Counted from the first letter of the stretch, positions 33,519-42,384 are shown. The stretch is 64,000 bases of DNA from Enhydrobacter aerosaccus (GCA_903832005.1 CAIKZO010000003.1:1-64000), one strand, 5' to 3'. Numbers and translations: made by a program. Notes: generated by a model from the letters alone, not told the origin.

Positions 33519-33986
33519 TCAGTTGCCGTAGACGATGGACATGGTCTCGGCCACGCAAGCGGGCCGTTCCTGTCCCTCGATTTCAATGGTCATCTCGTTG
33601 GTGAGGCGGATACCACCGTTCTTCATCGGGTCGGCCGCCAGCAGCTTGGCGCGCGCCCGCACCTTCGAGCCGGCCGGCACGGGGCTGGTGAAGCGCACCT
33701 TGTTGCAGCCGTAGTTGATGCCGTTGCGAACGTTGTTGATGTGAGTGATCTGGTGGTTGAGCATCGGGATCAGCGACAGCGTGAGGAAGCCGTGGGCGAT
33801 CGTCTTGCCGCCCGGCATGTCCTTCTTCGCGCGCTCGACGTCGACGTGGATCCACTGATGATCGCCGGTCGCCTCGGCGAACTGGTCGATCCGCGCCTGG
33901 GTGACCTCGACCCAGTCGCTCACGCCGATCTCCTGACCGACGTACTTGTGCATCTCGCTCGGGTGGGAAAACTCACGCTTTGCCAT
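33519..33986 (-). CDS. MaoC-family dehydratase (hot-dog hydratase)
   Basis: A 155-aa single hot-dog domain hydratase. The catalytic Asp/His motif is in FAEATGDHQWIHVDVERAK, and GGKTIAHGFLTLSLIPML follows. Enzymes of this type hydrate 2-enoyl-CoA thioesters to 3-hydroxyacyl-CoA. It precedes the ChaC-like gene in the same orientation, with no metabolic link that I recognise. Confidence 0.9.
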   Translation of the reverse strand: MAKREFSHPSEMHKYVGQEIGVSDWVEVTQARIDQFAEATGDHQWIHVDVERAKKDMPGGKTIAHGFLTLSLIPMLNHQITHINNVRNGINYGCNKVRFTSPVPAGSKVRARAKLLAADPMKNGGIRLTNEMTIEIEGQERPACVAETMSIVYGN

Positions 33987-34080
33987 TTCCAGCCTCGATG
34001 ATTCTTATTGCCGCGAAGATGCAAATAACCAACAACGCCAAGTGTTTATAATCTTCCCATGATCCGATCGATCCCCTTAT

Positions 34081-34120
34081 CGGGTGCCATTTGTAGCGAT
34101 CGGGTCCCATTTGTATCGTC
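34081..34120. repeat. two tandem 20-base repeats resembling an IS21-type transposon end
   Basis: In the 220-base gap between the MaoC gene and the ABC permease, CGGGTGCCATTTGTAGCGAT is followed directly by CGGGTCCCATTTGTATCGTC; 16 of 20 positions match. Multiple short repeats with GGGTCCCATTT-like words are characteristic of the terminal regions of IS21-family elements. No transposase gene is nearby, so this would be a solo remnant. The surrounding gap is otherwise empty and locally richer in A and T. Confidence 0.35.
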
Positions 34121-34206
34121 GCCTGCTTCCTCTCGTCGAGCGAGCGGCAAAAATGCACAGGAGCGGCACCATCATGGTGTATGAGATTTCACCTTAACCA
34201 CAGCAC

Positions 34207-35004
34207 CTAGATCTTTTCGGTCTCGCCGGCCTTGGGTTGCCACGTCATCAAGCGCCGTTCGATGGCGCCGACGACAGCGTCGAGAACCAGCGCGAAGATC
34301 GTCAGCACGACGATTCCCGCGAACACTGTGTTGATATCAAAGGTGCCCTCGGCCTGGAGGATCAGGTAACCGACACCCTTCGCCGAGCCCAGGTACTCGC
34401 CCACCACCGCGCCGACAAAGGCCAGGCCCACGGCATTATGCAGGCTGGCGAACACCCAGCTCATGGCCGACGGCAGGTAGATCGAGCGCAGCAGCTGGCG
34501 CTTCGAGGCGCCCAGCATGCGCGCATTGGCCAGCAGGACGGGGCTCACTTCGCGCACGCCCTGGTAGACGTTGAAGAAGACCACGAAGAAGACCAGCGTG
34601 ACGCCCAGCGCCACCTTCGACCAGATGCCGAGGCCGAACCACACCGCGAAGATCGGCGCCAGCACGACGCGCGGCATCGAGTTGAAGCCCTTGATGTAGG
34701 GCTCCATCACCGCCGATGCGGTGTTCGACAGCGCCAGCCACAGGCCGATGCCGAGGCCGGCGACCGCGCCGATGACGAAACCCAGGATGGTCTCCAGCAG
34801 GGTGACACCCAGGTGGACGAAGATCTCGCCCGTCACGACCCAGTCGACGATCGCCCAGAAGACCTTGACCGGCTCGCCGAAGAAGAAGGCCGCCTGGTTG
34901 TCCCGCTCGAAGAAGAACGGCGGCACGAGACCGGGCGTGGTCAGCGCATGCCACAGTAGCAAGAGCGCAACGAAGACCGCGAACTGCACTGCCCGCAGTC
35001 GCAC
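34207..35004 (-). CDS. ABC transporter permease, SsuC/TauC/ThiX type
   Basis: A 265-aa inner-membrane permease with about six helices. FAVFVALLLLWHALTTPGL opens it, and the cytoplasmic loop LANARMLGASKRQLLRSIYLPSAMSW is the EAA motif of nitrate/sulfonate/pyrimidine-precursor importers. It is the last gene of a binding protein-ATPase-permease operon, one base after the ATPase stop. A C-terminal family hallmark GAVVGEYLGSAKGVGYLI is present. Substrate unknown. Confidence 0.91.
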   Translation of the reverse strand: MRLRAVQFAVFVALLLLWHALTTPGLVPPFFFERDNQAAFFFGEPVKVFWAIVDWVVTGEIFVHLGVTLLETILGFVIGAVAGLGIGLWLALSNTASAVMEPYIKGFNSMPRVVLAPIFAVWFGLGIWSKVALGVTLVFFVVFFNVYQGVREVSPVLLANARMLGASKRQLLRSIYLPSAMSWVFASLHNAVGLAFVGAVVGEYLGSAKGVGYLILQAEGTFDINTVFAGIVVLTIFALVLDAVVGAIERRLMTWQPKAGETEKI

Positions 35005-35005
35005 G

Positions 35006-35830
35006 TCAGGCCACCTTCTGCTGTTGGTAGGCCTTCAACACCTCTTCCTTCATCGCGCCCCAGATCTCCTTGTGGAGCGCCAGGAACGCGGGCGTCATGC
35101 GGATCTCCGACACGTCGCGCGGCCGCGGCAGGTCGATCTTGAAGTCGCCGATCGGATGCGTGCCCGGGCCCGCCGAGAGCACGACGACGCGATCGGAGAG
35201 CGCGATCGCTTCCTCGAGATCGTGGGTGATGAACAGCACGGACTTCCGGTCCTCGGCCCACAAGGCCAGCAGCTCGTTCTCCATGAGCTGGCGCGTCTGT
35301 ACGTCGAGCGCCGAGAACGGCTCGTCCATCAGCAGGATGTCGGGGCTAAGGATCAGCGTCTGGGCAAGCGCCAGGCGCTTCCTCATGCCGCCCGACATCT
35401 GGTGCGGATAACGATCGCCGAAACCGGCGAGACCGACCCGGCGCAGCCACTCTTCGCCCTGCTTCAACGCTTCGGCGCGCGCGACGCCCCGAAACAGGAG
35501 GCCGGCGATGACATTCTCGATGCCGGTGCGCCACGGCATCAGCGCGTCGGCCTGGAACATGTAGCCCGCGCGCCGATTGACGCCGTTGGCGGCCACCAGT
35601 TCCTCGCCGTACACCTTGATCGAACCCGACGAAGGGCCAAGCAAGCCCGCTGCGACGTTGAGCAACGTCGACTTGCCGCAGCCGGTGGGACCGACGACCG
35701 AGACGAATTCACCCGCCCCCACCGTCAAGGTCGCATGTGAGACCGCCGTGTAGGCAGCACCACCTTCACGGGCGGCGAAGCGGCAGGTGATGTCATCCAG
35801 CGCCAGCGCCGGAGCGTTGTTCGTGGCCAC
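35006..35830 (-). CDS. ABC transporter ATP-binding protein, SsuB/TauB type
   Basis: A 274-aa ATPase. Walker A is GPTGCGKST (residues 47-55), Q-loop YMFQADALMPWRTG, signature MSGGMRKRLALAQ, Walker B LLMDEPFSALD and the His switch FITHDLEEAI. The degenerate signature SGGMRKR is normal in this subfamily. Operon partner of the permease and the NMT1-like binding protein. Confidence 0.93.
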   Translation of the reverse strand: MATNNAPALALDDITCRFAAREGGAAYTAVSHATLTVGAGEFVSVVGPTGCGKSTLLNVAAGLLGPSSGSIKVYGEELVAANGVNRRAGYMFQADALMPWRTGIENVIAGLLFRGVARAEALKQGEEWLRRVGLAGFGDRYPHQMSGGMRKRLALAQTLILSPDILLMDEPFSALDVQTRQLMENELLALWAEDRKSVLFITHDLEEAIALSDRVVVLSAGPGTHPIGDFKIDLPRPRDVSEIRMTPAFLALHKEIWGAMKEEVLKAYQQQKVA

Positions 35831-35839
35831 GTGTCGGCC

Positions 35840-36880
35840 CTACGCGTGCTTGGTGGCTTTGGCGGCGAACTCGTTGGTCCAGGTGTCCGCGAGCTTGATC
35901 TTGGCCTTGTCGGCCTCGAGCTTGGGGTCGGCCGAGAGCAGGAACTTCAGGCAGTTCTCCTGGCCGCCGTCCGGCATCATGCCGTCCGGAGAGATCGTCT
36001 CGCGCACGCCCGCGAACGACTTCTCGTAGATCGGCTGGTCGCCCAGCAGATATTCCTTCGGCACCGTCTTGGCGACATCGGCGGGCGACGCCGTCTGCAG
36101 CCACGCGTCGGCGGCGACGATCGCATTGGTGAGCGCCTGCGTGGTGTTCGGGTTCTTGGTCAGGAAGCCCGGCTGGGCATAAAGGCAGGCGGCGGGATAG
36201 GCGCCGCCGAATATGTCCTGGTTGCCCTTCGCGGTGCGCGTGTCGACCACGATCTGGATCTCGCCCTTCTCCTGCAGCATGGTCAGCGCCGGATCGGTCT
36301 GGGAGATGCCGTCGACCTGGCCCTTCTCGATCGCGGCCACCACGGTGGCGCCCGCGCCAACGCCGATCGCCACGAAGTCCTTTTCCTTGAGGCCACCCTT
36401 GGCCGCCCAGCCGATCAGCAGCATGTGCGTCGACGAACCCGGCGCGCTCACGCCGAACTTCATGCCCTTGATGTCGGCCGGCCCCTTCACCCTAGCGGCG
36501 ACGTCCTTGCGCATGCCGATGGCGATCTGCATGCCACGGCCCATCAGCGCGAAGCCCTTGATGGCCTGTCCGCGCTGCTGCATGCGGATCGTGTGCTCGT
36601 AGGCGCCCGCCGTCACGTCGACGCTGCCGCCCATCAGGGCTTCGAGCGACTTCGAACCGCCCTGGAAATCGTTGATCTCGACGTCAAGGCCGGCGTCCTT
36701 GAAGAAGCCCTTCTTCTCCGCGATCGTGAGCGGCAGGTAATAGAGGGCCGACTTGCCGCCGACCGCCAAGGTCAACTTGGTCTTCTCAGGCTTGTTCTGT
36801 GCACGCGCGACATAAGGCGCTGCGATGAGGGCCGGGACAGCCGCCAGAACCGCGCGGCGCGGCAAATGAAGCTTGGTCAT
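35840..36880 (-). CDS. NMT1/THI5-like ABC transporter substrate-binding protein
   Basis: A 346-aa periplasmic binding protein. I use the ATG at 36880 because GGAGGA lies just upstream; an in-frame ATG 17 codons earlier does not have this. MTKLHLPRRAVLAAVPALIA carries an RR pair before a hydrophobic stretch ending ARA, so Tat or Sec export is likely. The mature part has YYLPLTIAEKKGFFKDAGLDVE, GGSVDVTAG and GVSAPGSSTHM, typical of the SsuA/TauA/ThiY families. Ligand unknown. Confidence 0.9.
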   Translation of the reverse strand: MTKLHLPRRAVLAAVPALIAAPYVARAQNKPEKTKLTLAVGGKSALYYLPLTIAEKKGFFKDAGLDVEINDFQGGSKSLEALMGGSVDVTAGAYEHTIRMQQRGQAIKGFALMGRGMQIAIGMRKDVAARVKGPADIKGMKFGVSAPGSSTHMLLIGWAAKGGLKEKDFVAIGVGAGATVVAAIEKGQVDGISQTDPALTMLQEKGEIQIVVDTRTAKGNQDIFGGAYPAACLYAQPGFLTKNPNTTQALTNAIVAADAWLQTASPADVAKTVPKEYLLGDQPIYEKSFAGVRETISPDGMMPDGGQENCLKFLLSADPKLEADKAKIKLADTWTNEFAAKATKHA

Positions 36881-36938
36881 CGTGATTCCTCCGGTAAAGG
36901 CTTGTTGGCGCGGAGAGTGCCGCAAGGCCACGCCTGCT

Positions 36939-37373
36939 TCAACCTATGTGCTGTCGCACCCCGGCTTCCTCATAGGCGGTACAGCACACGATCCGCCAGA
37001 TTCCGTCGTTGCGGCGCAGGCTGTAGCCGGTGCGAAATCGCCAGCTCGGCCGGCCTTCCGAACGCTCGATCGTCCAGACGACGTCGGCCGCGGCATGTCT
37101 CTCGCCCTGCGGCAGCAGCCGCTCGACTGTAAAATGCGCCGACGCGAAGCCGTTGCGGGAATAGAAAGCCATCAGCTCTCTCATCGCCTGCTGGAGCTGG
37201 TCATCGGTCGCCCACAGGGTCGTCTCCTGCTGCATGAGCAGGCTGGGCACAGCGATGTGGCGCGCGACAGCGGTCGGGTCGCCGCTATTGTAGGCGTCGC
37301 GATAGCTGGCGAAGAACTGCTCCACCTGCTCGCGCAGCGTCTCGCCTATTTGAATGTCCGCTCCTGCCACCAC
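36939..37373 (-). CDS. SnoaL/NTF2-like domain protein
   Basis: About 144 aa with an NTF2-like cone fold: LREQVEQFFASYRDAYNSGDPTAVARHI followed by FYSRNGFASAHFTVERLL and a C-terminal FRTGYSLRRNDGIWRIVC. Proteins of this type act as small-molecule isomerases or as accessory domains; no catalytic residues can be assigned. The likely start is a GTG at 37373 overlapping the preceding enoyl-CoA hydratase by 28 bases; the exact start is uncertain. It lies 58 bases upstream of the binding-protein gene. Confidence 0.7.
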   Translation of the reverse strand: MVAGADIQIGETLREQVEQFFASYRDAYNSGDPTAVARHIAVPSLLMQQETTLWATDDQLQQAMRELMAFYSRNGFASAHFTVERLLPQGERHAAADVVWTIERSEGRPSWRFRTGYSLRRNDGIWRIVCCTAYEEAGVRQHIG

Positions 37374-38209
37374 GGAAAGTAGGACGGCATGCCGCTCGTC
37401 ACCTTCATGGGGAAGCGGGCCGGCCGCTTTTCGAGGAAAGCTGTCACGCCCTCCTTCACGTCGTCCGATTTGCCGCGCGCATAGATGCCCTTGGAATCGA
37501 CTTTGTGCGCTTCCATCGGATGGTCGGCACCCAGCATTTTCCAGATCATCTGGCGGTTGAGCGCCACCGACACGGGCGCGGTGTTGTCAGCGATCTCGCG
37601 CGCCAGCGCATAGGCCGCCGGCAGCAGCTCGTCGGGCTTGTGGATCGAGCGCACGAGCCGGCCCTTGAGCGCCTCTTCGGCCGGGAAGACACGACCGGTC
37701 ATCACCCATTCGAGGGCCTGCTGCGGTCCGACGAGGCGCGGCAGGAACCAACTCGAACAGGCTTCCATCACGATGGCGCGGCGCGTGAACACGAAGCCAT
37801 AGCGCGCCGCCTCCGACGCCAGACGAATATCCATGGCGAGTTGCATGGTCACGCCGACACCGACGGCCGGCCCGTTGCAGGCCGCGATCGTGGGCTTCAA
37901 CACGTCGTAGAGCCGCAAGGTGAACAGACCACCACCGTCGCGATGACCGTCGAGACCGGGATCGACCGGTCCGCGGTTTTCAGCGTTGAACGTGTTGGCG
38001 CCGCCCGAGAGATCGGCGCCTGCGCAGAAGCCGCGGCCGGCGCCGGTGAAGACGATGGCGCGCACGTCGTCGTCGCGATCGGCCTTGTCCATCGCATCGA
38101 GCAGTTCCGACAGCATCTTGCCGGTGAAGGCATTGAGCTTGTCCGGGCGGTTCAAGGTGACGGTGAGGATGCCGTCCTTCACCTCGTATTTGATCTGCTC
38201 GTAAGTCAC
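37346..38209 (-). CDS. enoyl-CoA hydratase/isomerase (crotonase family)
   Basis: A 287-aa crotonase. TLNRPDKLNAFTGKML, the oxyanion loop GFCAGADLSGGAN and the second motif NGPAVGVGVTMQLAMDIRLA are clear; YGFVFTRRAIVMEACSSWFL contains the acidic residue used in hydration. Such enzymes catalyse hydration or related reactions on enoyl-CoA in fatty-acid or aromatic catabolism. It starts 10 bases before the small membrane-protein gene stop region; the ABC and membrane genes could be in one minus-strand transcript. Confidence 0.91.
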   Translation of the reverse strand: MTYEQIKYEVKDGILTVTLNRPDKLNAFTGKMLSELLDAMDKADRDDDVRAIVFTGAGRGFCAGADLSGGANTFNAENRGPVDPGLDGHRDGGGLFTLRLYDVLKPTIAACNGPAVGVGVTMQLAMDIRLASEAARYGFVFTRRAIVMEACSSWFLPRLVGPQQALEWVMTGRVFPAEEALKGRLVRSIHKPDELLPAAYALAREIADNTAPVSVALNRQMIWKMLGADHPMEAHKVDSKGIYARGKSDDVKEGVTAFLEKRPARFPMKVTSGMPSYFPWWQERTFK

Positions 38210-38219
38210 CGGCGTTACC

Positions 38220-38552
38220 TCAATGCTGATTGATCAGGGCGACGCCGCCCATGATGAGCGCGATCCCGCCGATCTGCTTGATGCCAAACGGCTCGCCGAA
38301 CAGGAAGTGCCCCATCACCGCCACGATCGCGTAGGACAGCGACACGCTGGGAAAGGCCACGGACACCGGGATCTTGCGCAGCGCGAACATGTACAGGAAG
38401 GCTGCCGCACCGTAGAGCGCGAGACCCATCAGGCTCGACGGACGCAGGATCTGCTCGACCAGCGTCGGCGCATTGGCGCCGGCCTTGAGCAGCATCTGGC
38501 CCGCGATCCCGGCCAGGATGCCGATCCCCAGCACCACGTAGTAGGTCATCAT
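38220..38552 (-). CDS. small four-helix DMT/EmrE-like membrane protein (candidate lipid-linked sugar flippase subunit)
   Basis: A 110-aa protein with four predicted membrane helices (YVVLGIGILAGIAGQMLL, LALYGAAAFLYMFAL, VAFPSVSLSYAIVAVMGHFL, IGGIALIMGGVALI), half the length of a normal EamA transporter and similar to ArnE/ArnF or EmrE. The start ATG begins two bases after the glycosyltransferase stop, and all three minus-strand genes are coupled. In Gtr and Arn systems a small membrane protein helps move undecaprenyl-linked sugar across the membrane; that role here is inferred from context. Confidence 0.75.
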   Translation of the reverse strand: MMTYYVVLGIGILAGIAGQMLLKAGANAPTLVEQILRPSSLMGLALYGAAAFLYMFALRKIPVSVAFPSVSLSYAIVAVMGHFLFGEPFGIKQIGGIALIMGGVALINQH

Positions 38553-38554
38553 CG

Positions 38555-39571
38555 TCAGAGACTCCGGTCGAGATGGTGGGGTTGGCCGGCGGCGTGCGTG
38601 CCCGCGGTGGGGCGTTCGATCGCGAGACCATCGGCGCCGCGGGTAAAGACTTGGCGCACGAGATACTGCGGCTTGCGGTTCACCGCGAGGAACATGCGGC
38701 CGAGATATTCGCCGATCAAGCCGATGACGACGAGCTGCACGCCCGCCAGCACCAGCACCGCCACCATCAGCGAGGCCCAGCCCTGTGGCGGCTGGTTGGC
38801 CGACACCGCCTCGGCGACGACGATGATCGCTGAAAGCGCGCCCAGGGCGCCGAAGGCGATGCCGAACAGTGTCGCGAAGCGCAGCGGAATGACCGAGAAA
38901 TTGAGGAACATCGACAGCCACAGGCGGAACAGCCGCGCCAAGGTGTAGTTCGAGCGCCCCTCGCTGCGCGGCAGATGGTCGACCTGCAGGCGGCCCCAGT
39001 TGCGCGTCACCTGGAAGACCAGCCCGTCGATATAGGGATAGGGGCCGGAGTAGCCAGCGGTGATGTTCTCGCGCACGAAGGCCGACACGCAGCGGAAGCT
39101 CGAGAGATAGAGGCCCTTCGGCTTGTCGATCAGGTGATCGGCGCACCAGTTGGTGAAGCGACTGCCCATGTTGCGCCACGCCGCGTGCTTTTTCTCGGCG
39201 TAGTAGGTGTAGACGACGTCGTAGTCGCCATCGCGCGCATATTCGAACAGGCGCTTCACCTCGCTAGGCGGGTTCTGCAGATCGTCGTCCATGGTGATGG
39301 CATAGGCGCCGCGCGCACGCGTGAGGCCAGCCATCACCGCGTTGTGCTCGCCGAAATTGCGCGACAGGCTCAGCACCGTGACCGGCGCGCCGGGTTCGGC
39401 CGCGAGCTTCTTGCAGACATCGAGACTGTTGTCGGGACTGCCGTCGACCACCAGCACGATCTCGAGCCCGCCCGCGATCTCGAGCGCGCGCAGGGCGGCC
39501 ACCAATTCGCCCACGGTCGCGGCGCCGTTGTAGACGGGAACGACGATGGAGAGCGCGGGAGAGTCACTCAT
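38555..39571 (-). CDS. family 2 glycosyltransferase with C-terminal membrane helices (GtrB/ArnC/DPM1-like)
   Basis: A 338-aa GT-A glycosyltransferase. The nucleotide-sugar motifs are SIVVPVYNGAATVGELV, LVVDGSPDNSLDV and TMDDDLQNPPSEVK; the C-terminal part has two membrane helices (LFGIAFGALGALSAIIVVA and LMVAVLVLAGVQLVVIGLI), as in GtrB, ArnC and DPM synthases that load sugar onto a polyprenyl phosphate. The ATG at 39571 overlaps the methyltransferase stop by 8 bases (ATGAGTGA); an earlier in-frame ATG would lie deep in that gene. Sugar identity unknown. Confidence 0.92.
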   Translation of the reverse strand: MSDSPALSIVVPVYNGAATVGELVAALRALEIAGGLEIVLVVDGSPDNSLDVCKKLAAEPGAPVTVLSLSRNFGEHNAVMAGLTRARGAYAITMDDDLQNPPSEVKRLFEYARDGDYDVVYTYYAEKKHAAWRNMGSRFTNWCADHLIDKPKGLYLSSFRCVSAFVRENITAGYSGPYPYIDGLVFQVTRNWGRLQVDHLPRSEGRSNYTLARLFRLWLSMFLNFSVIPLRFATLFGIAFGALGALSAIIVVAEAVSANQPPQGWASLMVAVLVLAGVQLVVIGLIGEYLGRMFLAVNRKPQYLVRQVFTRGADGLAIERPTAGTHAAGQPHHLDRSL

Positions 39572-40304
39572 CGCGGGCCGCCACCACCAGGAGAGAACCG
39601 CCAAACGGCAGGCTGAGACCGGCCGCGATCGCCGCACGTTCGAGGCCGAGCGCCGTGGAGAACAGGGCGTCGAGCCATTTCGGATAGTCGCGCACGTCGC
39701 TCGCGCGATCGTCGCTGCCGATCAGCCGGTGCAGGAGCATCAGGGGAAACAAGAGTGTGTTCCAGTAAGTCAATCTCAGGAGACGAAAGCCGTGGCCGGC
39801 GAGCAGTGCGCGCGCCTGGCCCCGTGTGAAGCGGCGTACATTGTGCACGCGCTTGTCATGTGCCGACAACAGCCAGTCGTAGGCCGGCAAATTGAAAACC
39901 GCGATCGCGCCGGGCTTCAGACAGCGATGCGCCTCGGCCAGTGCCCGCGCCGGATCGACACCGCCATGGCACAGCACGTCGAGCGAGACATAGGCGGCCA
40001 GCGAACCGTCGCCGAGCGGCATTTCGTTGACCGAGCCGGAAACGACGGGCCGGCCGGCCTTGGCGGCGGCCATCGCGGCGGCAGCGCCGTCGTATTCGAG
40101 ACCGATCGTCGGATGGCCGGCAACGCCTACACCAAGCCGCGCCAGCATGCCGCCCGTGCCGCAGCCTGCATCCAGCGCCGGGCCCGATGCGACGGAACGC
40201 GCCAGGGCGCGCGCCAATTCGGCGGCCACCAGCGTGCGCAGGCCTCGATACCACCACATGCGATCCTCGACCGCGTGCATGCGCTCGTATTCAGCCTGCT
40301 CCAA
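39564..40304 (-). CDS. class I SAM-dependent methyltransferase
   Basis: A 246-aa methyltransferase. The SAM-binding motif I is ALDAGCGTGGMLARLG, followed by IGLEYDGAAAAMA and PLGDGSLAAYVSLDVL. The N-terminus EQAEYERMHAVEDRMWWYRGLR resembles sugar/polyprenol-linked methyltransferases found in cell-surface glycan clusters. The TTG at 40304 has GAGGAGG five bases upstream and is preferred to an open frame extending further upstream. The stop overlaps the glycosyltransferase start. Probable target: a lipid-linked or surface sugar, inferred from neighbours. Confidence 0.85.
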   Translation of the reverse strand: MEQAEYERMHAVEDRMWWYRGLRTLVAAELARALARSVASGPALDAGCGTGGMLARLGVGVAGHPTIGLEYDGAAAAMAAAKAGRPVVSGSVNEMPLGDGSLAAYVSLDVLCHGGVDPARALAEAHRCLKPGAIAVFNLPAYDWLLSAHDKRVHNVRRFTRGQARALLAGHGFRLLRLTYWNTLLFPLMLLHRLIGSDDRASDVRDYPKWLDALFSTALGLERAAIAAGLSLPFGGSLLVVAARDE

Positions 40305-40344
40305 TTGCGCCTCCTCCTTCCACTTATGATATCTTCGCCGGGCC

Positions 40345-41922
40345 TTGCAAACCGCCGCCACCAAACCGCCCAGTTTTTCGCCCCGCATCGAGCGCCTGTT
40401 GCTGGTGCCGCTGTTCGCCCTGCCGGCCCTGTGGCTGGTGGGTTACTTCTTCCCGCCGATCAACCACGACGTGGCCGTCCTGCTCGACGTCTCGGGCCGC
40501 TGGGTCGCGGGCGAGAGGCTTTACGTCGACGTGATCGACGAGAACCTGCCGCTCACCTTCATTCTGCACGCCATTCCCGTCCTGACGGCCAAAGTCCTGC
40601 CGGGCGATGCCACCTTCTGGTTCACCGCCTGGGTCGTGGCCGGTATCGCCGGTTCCTTCATCGCCTGCCAACGCCTGGTGCGGAAGATCCCGTCGGCCGA
40701 CCATGCGTTGACCGAAGGCCTGTTGCCGCCGGTGCTGCTGTTCCTGTTCACCGTCCTGCCCAACGAGCATTTCGGGCAGCGCGAGCACATCATGTTCGTG
40801 GCCTGCGCGCCTTACCTGCTGGCCTCGATGGCGCGCTCCGAGGGCGTCACCTTGTCGACCCGCTCGGCGCTCGCCATCGGCCTGGTCGCGGGTGTCGGCC
40901 TCGCCCTCAAGCCCTACTTCCTCGCCATCCCGGCCGCGGTCGAGCTCTATCTGCTGATCCATCGCCGCTGGAAGGCGACCTTCACCGACCTGATCCCGTG
41001 GTCGATCCTGGCCGTGGCGACGGCGCACCTCGTGCTGATGTACACGGTCTTCTCGACCTTTGGCCGCTTCGTGATGCCGCTCGCCATCGAGTCCTACGCG
41101 CCGATCGGCGACCAGGGCTGGCGGCAGGTGCTAGTCAGCAACGTGATGGCGCCGACCCTGCTGGCGCTGCTGATCCTGGGCGCCTTCGCGGTCTTCCTCA
41201 CCCGCACCCTCGCCGCCCGCGTGCTGCTGGCCTTTGGCATTGGGGCGGCGATCGCGGCCATCGCGCAGGCCAAGGGCTGGCCCTATCACGTGCTGCCCGC
41301 GCTCTCAGTGGCGATCCTGCTGGCGGCCTTCACCCTGTCGCAGACGATCGACCGCTACCTGCCGATCAGCCGCAGCGGCCATCGCCTACCTGTCGCCGTG
41401 ATCTCGGCCACGCTGATGGTGCTGCTCTACTTCCAGGCCGCGCTCTACACGCCGCCCTTCTACAAGCAGCGCGAATACAACGACTCGATCGGCGGCGTGC
41501 TGCGCCACATCGTCGAACAGAACGCGCCGCACCGCACGATCATGACCTTGTCACCCGGCATCTATCCGTTCTGGCCGATGCTGAACTACATCCACGGCCG
41601 CATGACCATGCGCTTCCTGTCGATGTGGGTGATCCAGGGCGTCTATGCGAGCTGCGAGGATTTCCCCGCGCTCTACAATGCGCCCGACGACATGGGCGAC
41701 ACCGAGAAGTTTGTGTTCGATGCCGTCTCCGACGATTTCGCCAAGGGCAAGCCCGACCTGCTGATCGTCGACCAGATCCCCGGCATGCCGCGCTGCCAGG
41801 GCAAGGTCTTCGACTATCTAGAATACTTCCAGCAGAACAAGGGCTTTGCCGACGCCTTCGAGGGCTACGAGCACCTGATGGACTTCGACCGCTACAAGAT
41901 CTTCAGGCGGAAGAAGAGGTAG
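40345..41922 (+). CDS. multi-pass membrane protein, GT-C glycosyltransferase-like
   Basis: A 525-aa protein with about ten hydrophobic helices, divergent from the methyltransferase. The first luminal loop after helix 1 (PPINHDVAVLLDVSGRWVAGERLYVDVIDENLPLTF) has the acidic ExD-like pattern typical of GT-C/PMT39-like enzymes; a soluble C-terminal segment starting near residue 365 ends with DYLEYFQQNKGFADAF. I do not recognise a named family. With the GT2, methyltransferase and small membrane protein it could form a polyprenyl-sugar-dependent surface modification system. The TTG at 40345 is the only reasonable start. Confidence 0.75.
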   Translation: MQTAATKPPSFSPRIERLLLVPLFALPALWLVGYFFPPINHDVAVLLDVSGRWVAGERLYVDVIDENLPLTFILHAIPVLTAKVLPGDATFWFTAWVVAGIAGSFIACQRLVRKIPSADHALTEGLLPPVLLFLFTVLPNEHFGQREHIMFVACAPYLLASMARSEGVTLSTRSALAIGLVAGVGLALKPYFLAIPAAVELYLLIHRRWKATFTDLIPWSILAVATAHLVLMYTVFSTFGRFVMPLAIESYAPIGDQGWRQVLVSNVMAPTLLALLILGAFAVFLTRTLAARVLLAFGIGAAIAAIAQAKGWPYHVLPALSVAILLAAFTLSQTIDRYLPISRSGHRLPVAVISATLMVLLYFQAALYTPPFYKQREYNDSIGGVLRHIVEQNAPHRTIMTLSPGIYPFWPMLNYIHGRMTMRFLSMWVIQGVYASCEDFPALYNAPDDMGDTEKFVFDAVSDDFAKGKPDLLIVDQIPGMPRCQGKVFDYLEYFQQNKGFADAFEGYEHLMDFDRYKIFRRKKR

Positions 41923-42384
41923 TTACTCCCACTTGCCGACGGCCTTGGCGCGCATCGCCTCGGGGATCTTGTCGATCTCGGGCACCTTGAAGACACCGGA
42001 CGCGACCAGCACGATCTCGGCGCCGCACATCAAGTCGCAGCTGCAGAAGCAGAAATTGAGCGTGCGCCGGGCGATCCGCGCGGTGCCTTCGAGCCACTGT
42101 CCAAGCTTCGCGCCGCGCACGAACTCGGTGCTGAGCGACACCGTGGGATGCGGCCAACGGATGCCGGTGGCATGGCCCGAACCCACACCCATCACCATGT
42201 CGGCCACCGTGACCAGCAGGCCGCCGTGCGCCCAGCCCATCGGGTTGCCGTGACGTGGCTCGAGCGGCAGGCCGATGCGGATCTTGTCGCCTTCCACCTT
42301 GTACCAGAGCGGACCGACCAGCCCGACGAAGTCGTCGCGCACGTCGAGCGGACGGAAGCCCTCAGGCACCAGCGGATGGGTCAT
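41923..42384 (-). CDS. PaaI-type hot-dog thioesterase
   Basis: A 153-aa acyl-CoA thioesterase-like protein. The HGG motif with following helix is in NPMGWAHGGLLVTVADMVMG. Its start overlaps the stop of the preceding thioesterase by 4 bases (ATGA), and its own stop abuts the convergent GT-C-like gene. It is the last gene of a five-gene acyl-CoA operon; substrate unknown. Confidence 0.87.
   Translation of the reverse strand: MTHPLVPEGFRPLDVRDDFVGLVGPLWYKVEGDKIRIGLPLEPRHGNPMGWAHGGLLVTVADMVMGVGSGHATGIRWPHPTVSLSTEFVRGAKLGQWLEGTARIARRTLNFCFCSCDLMCGAEIVLVASGVFKVPEIDKIPEAMRAKAVGKWE

Noticed and set aside
39546-41990. 814-codon plus-strand frame over the methyltransferase and GT-C region
   Set aside because: Off-frame shadow; the GT-C-like protein in the frame at 40345 has clear membrane helices instead.
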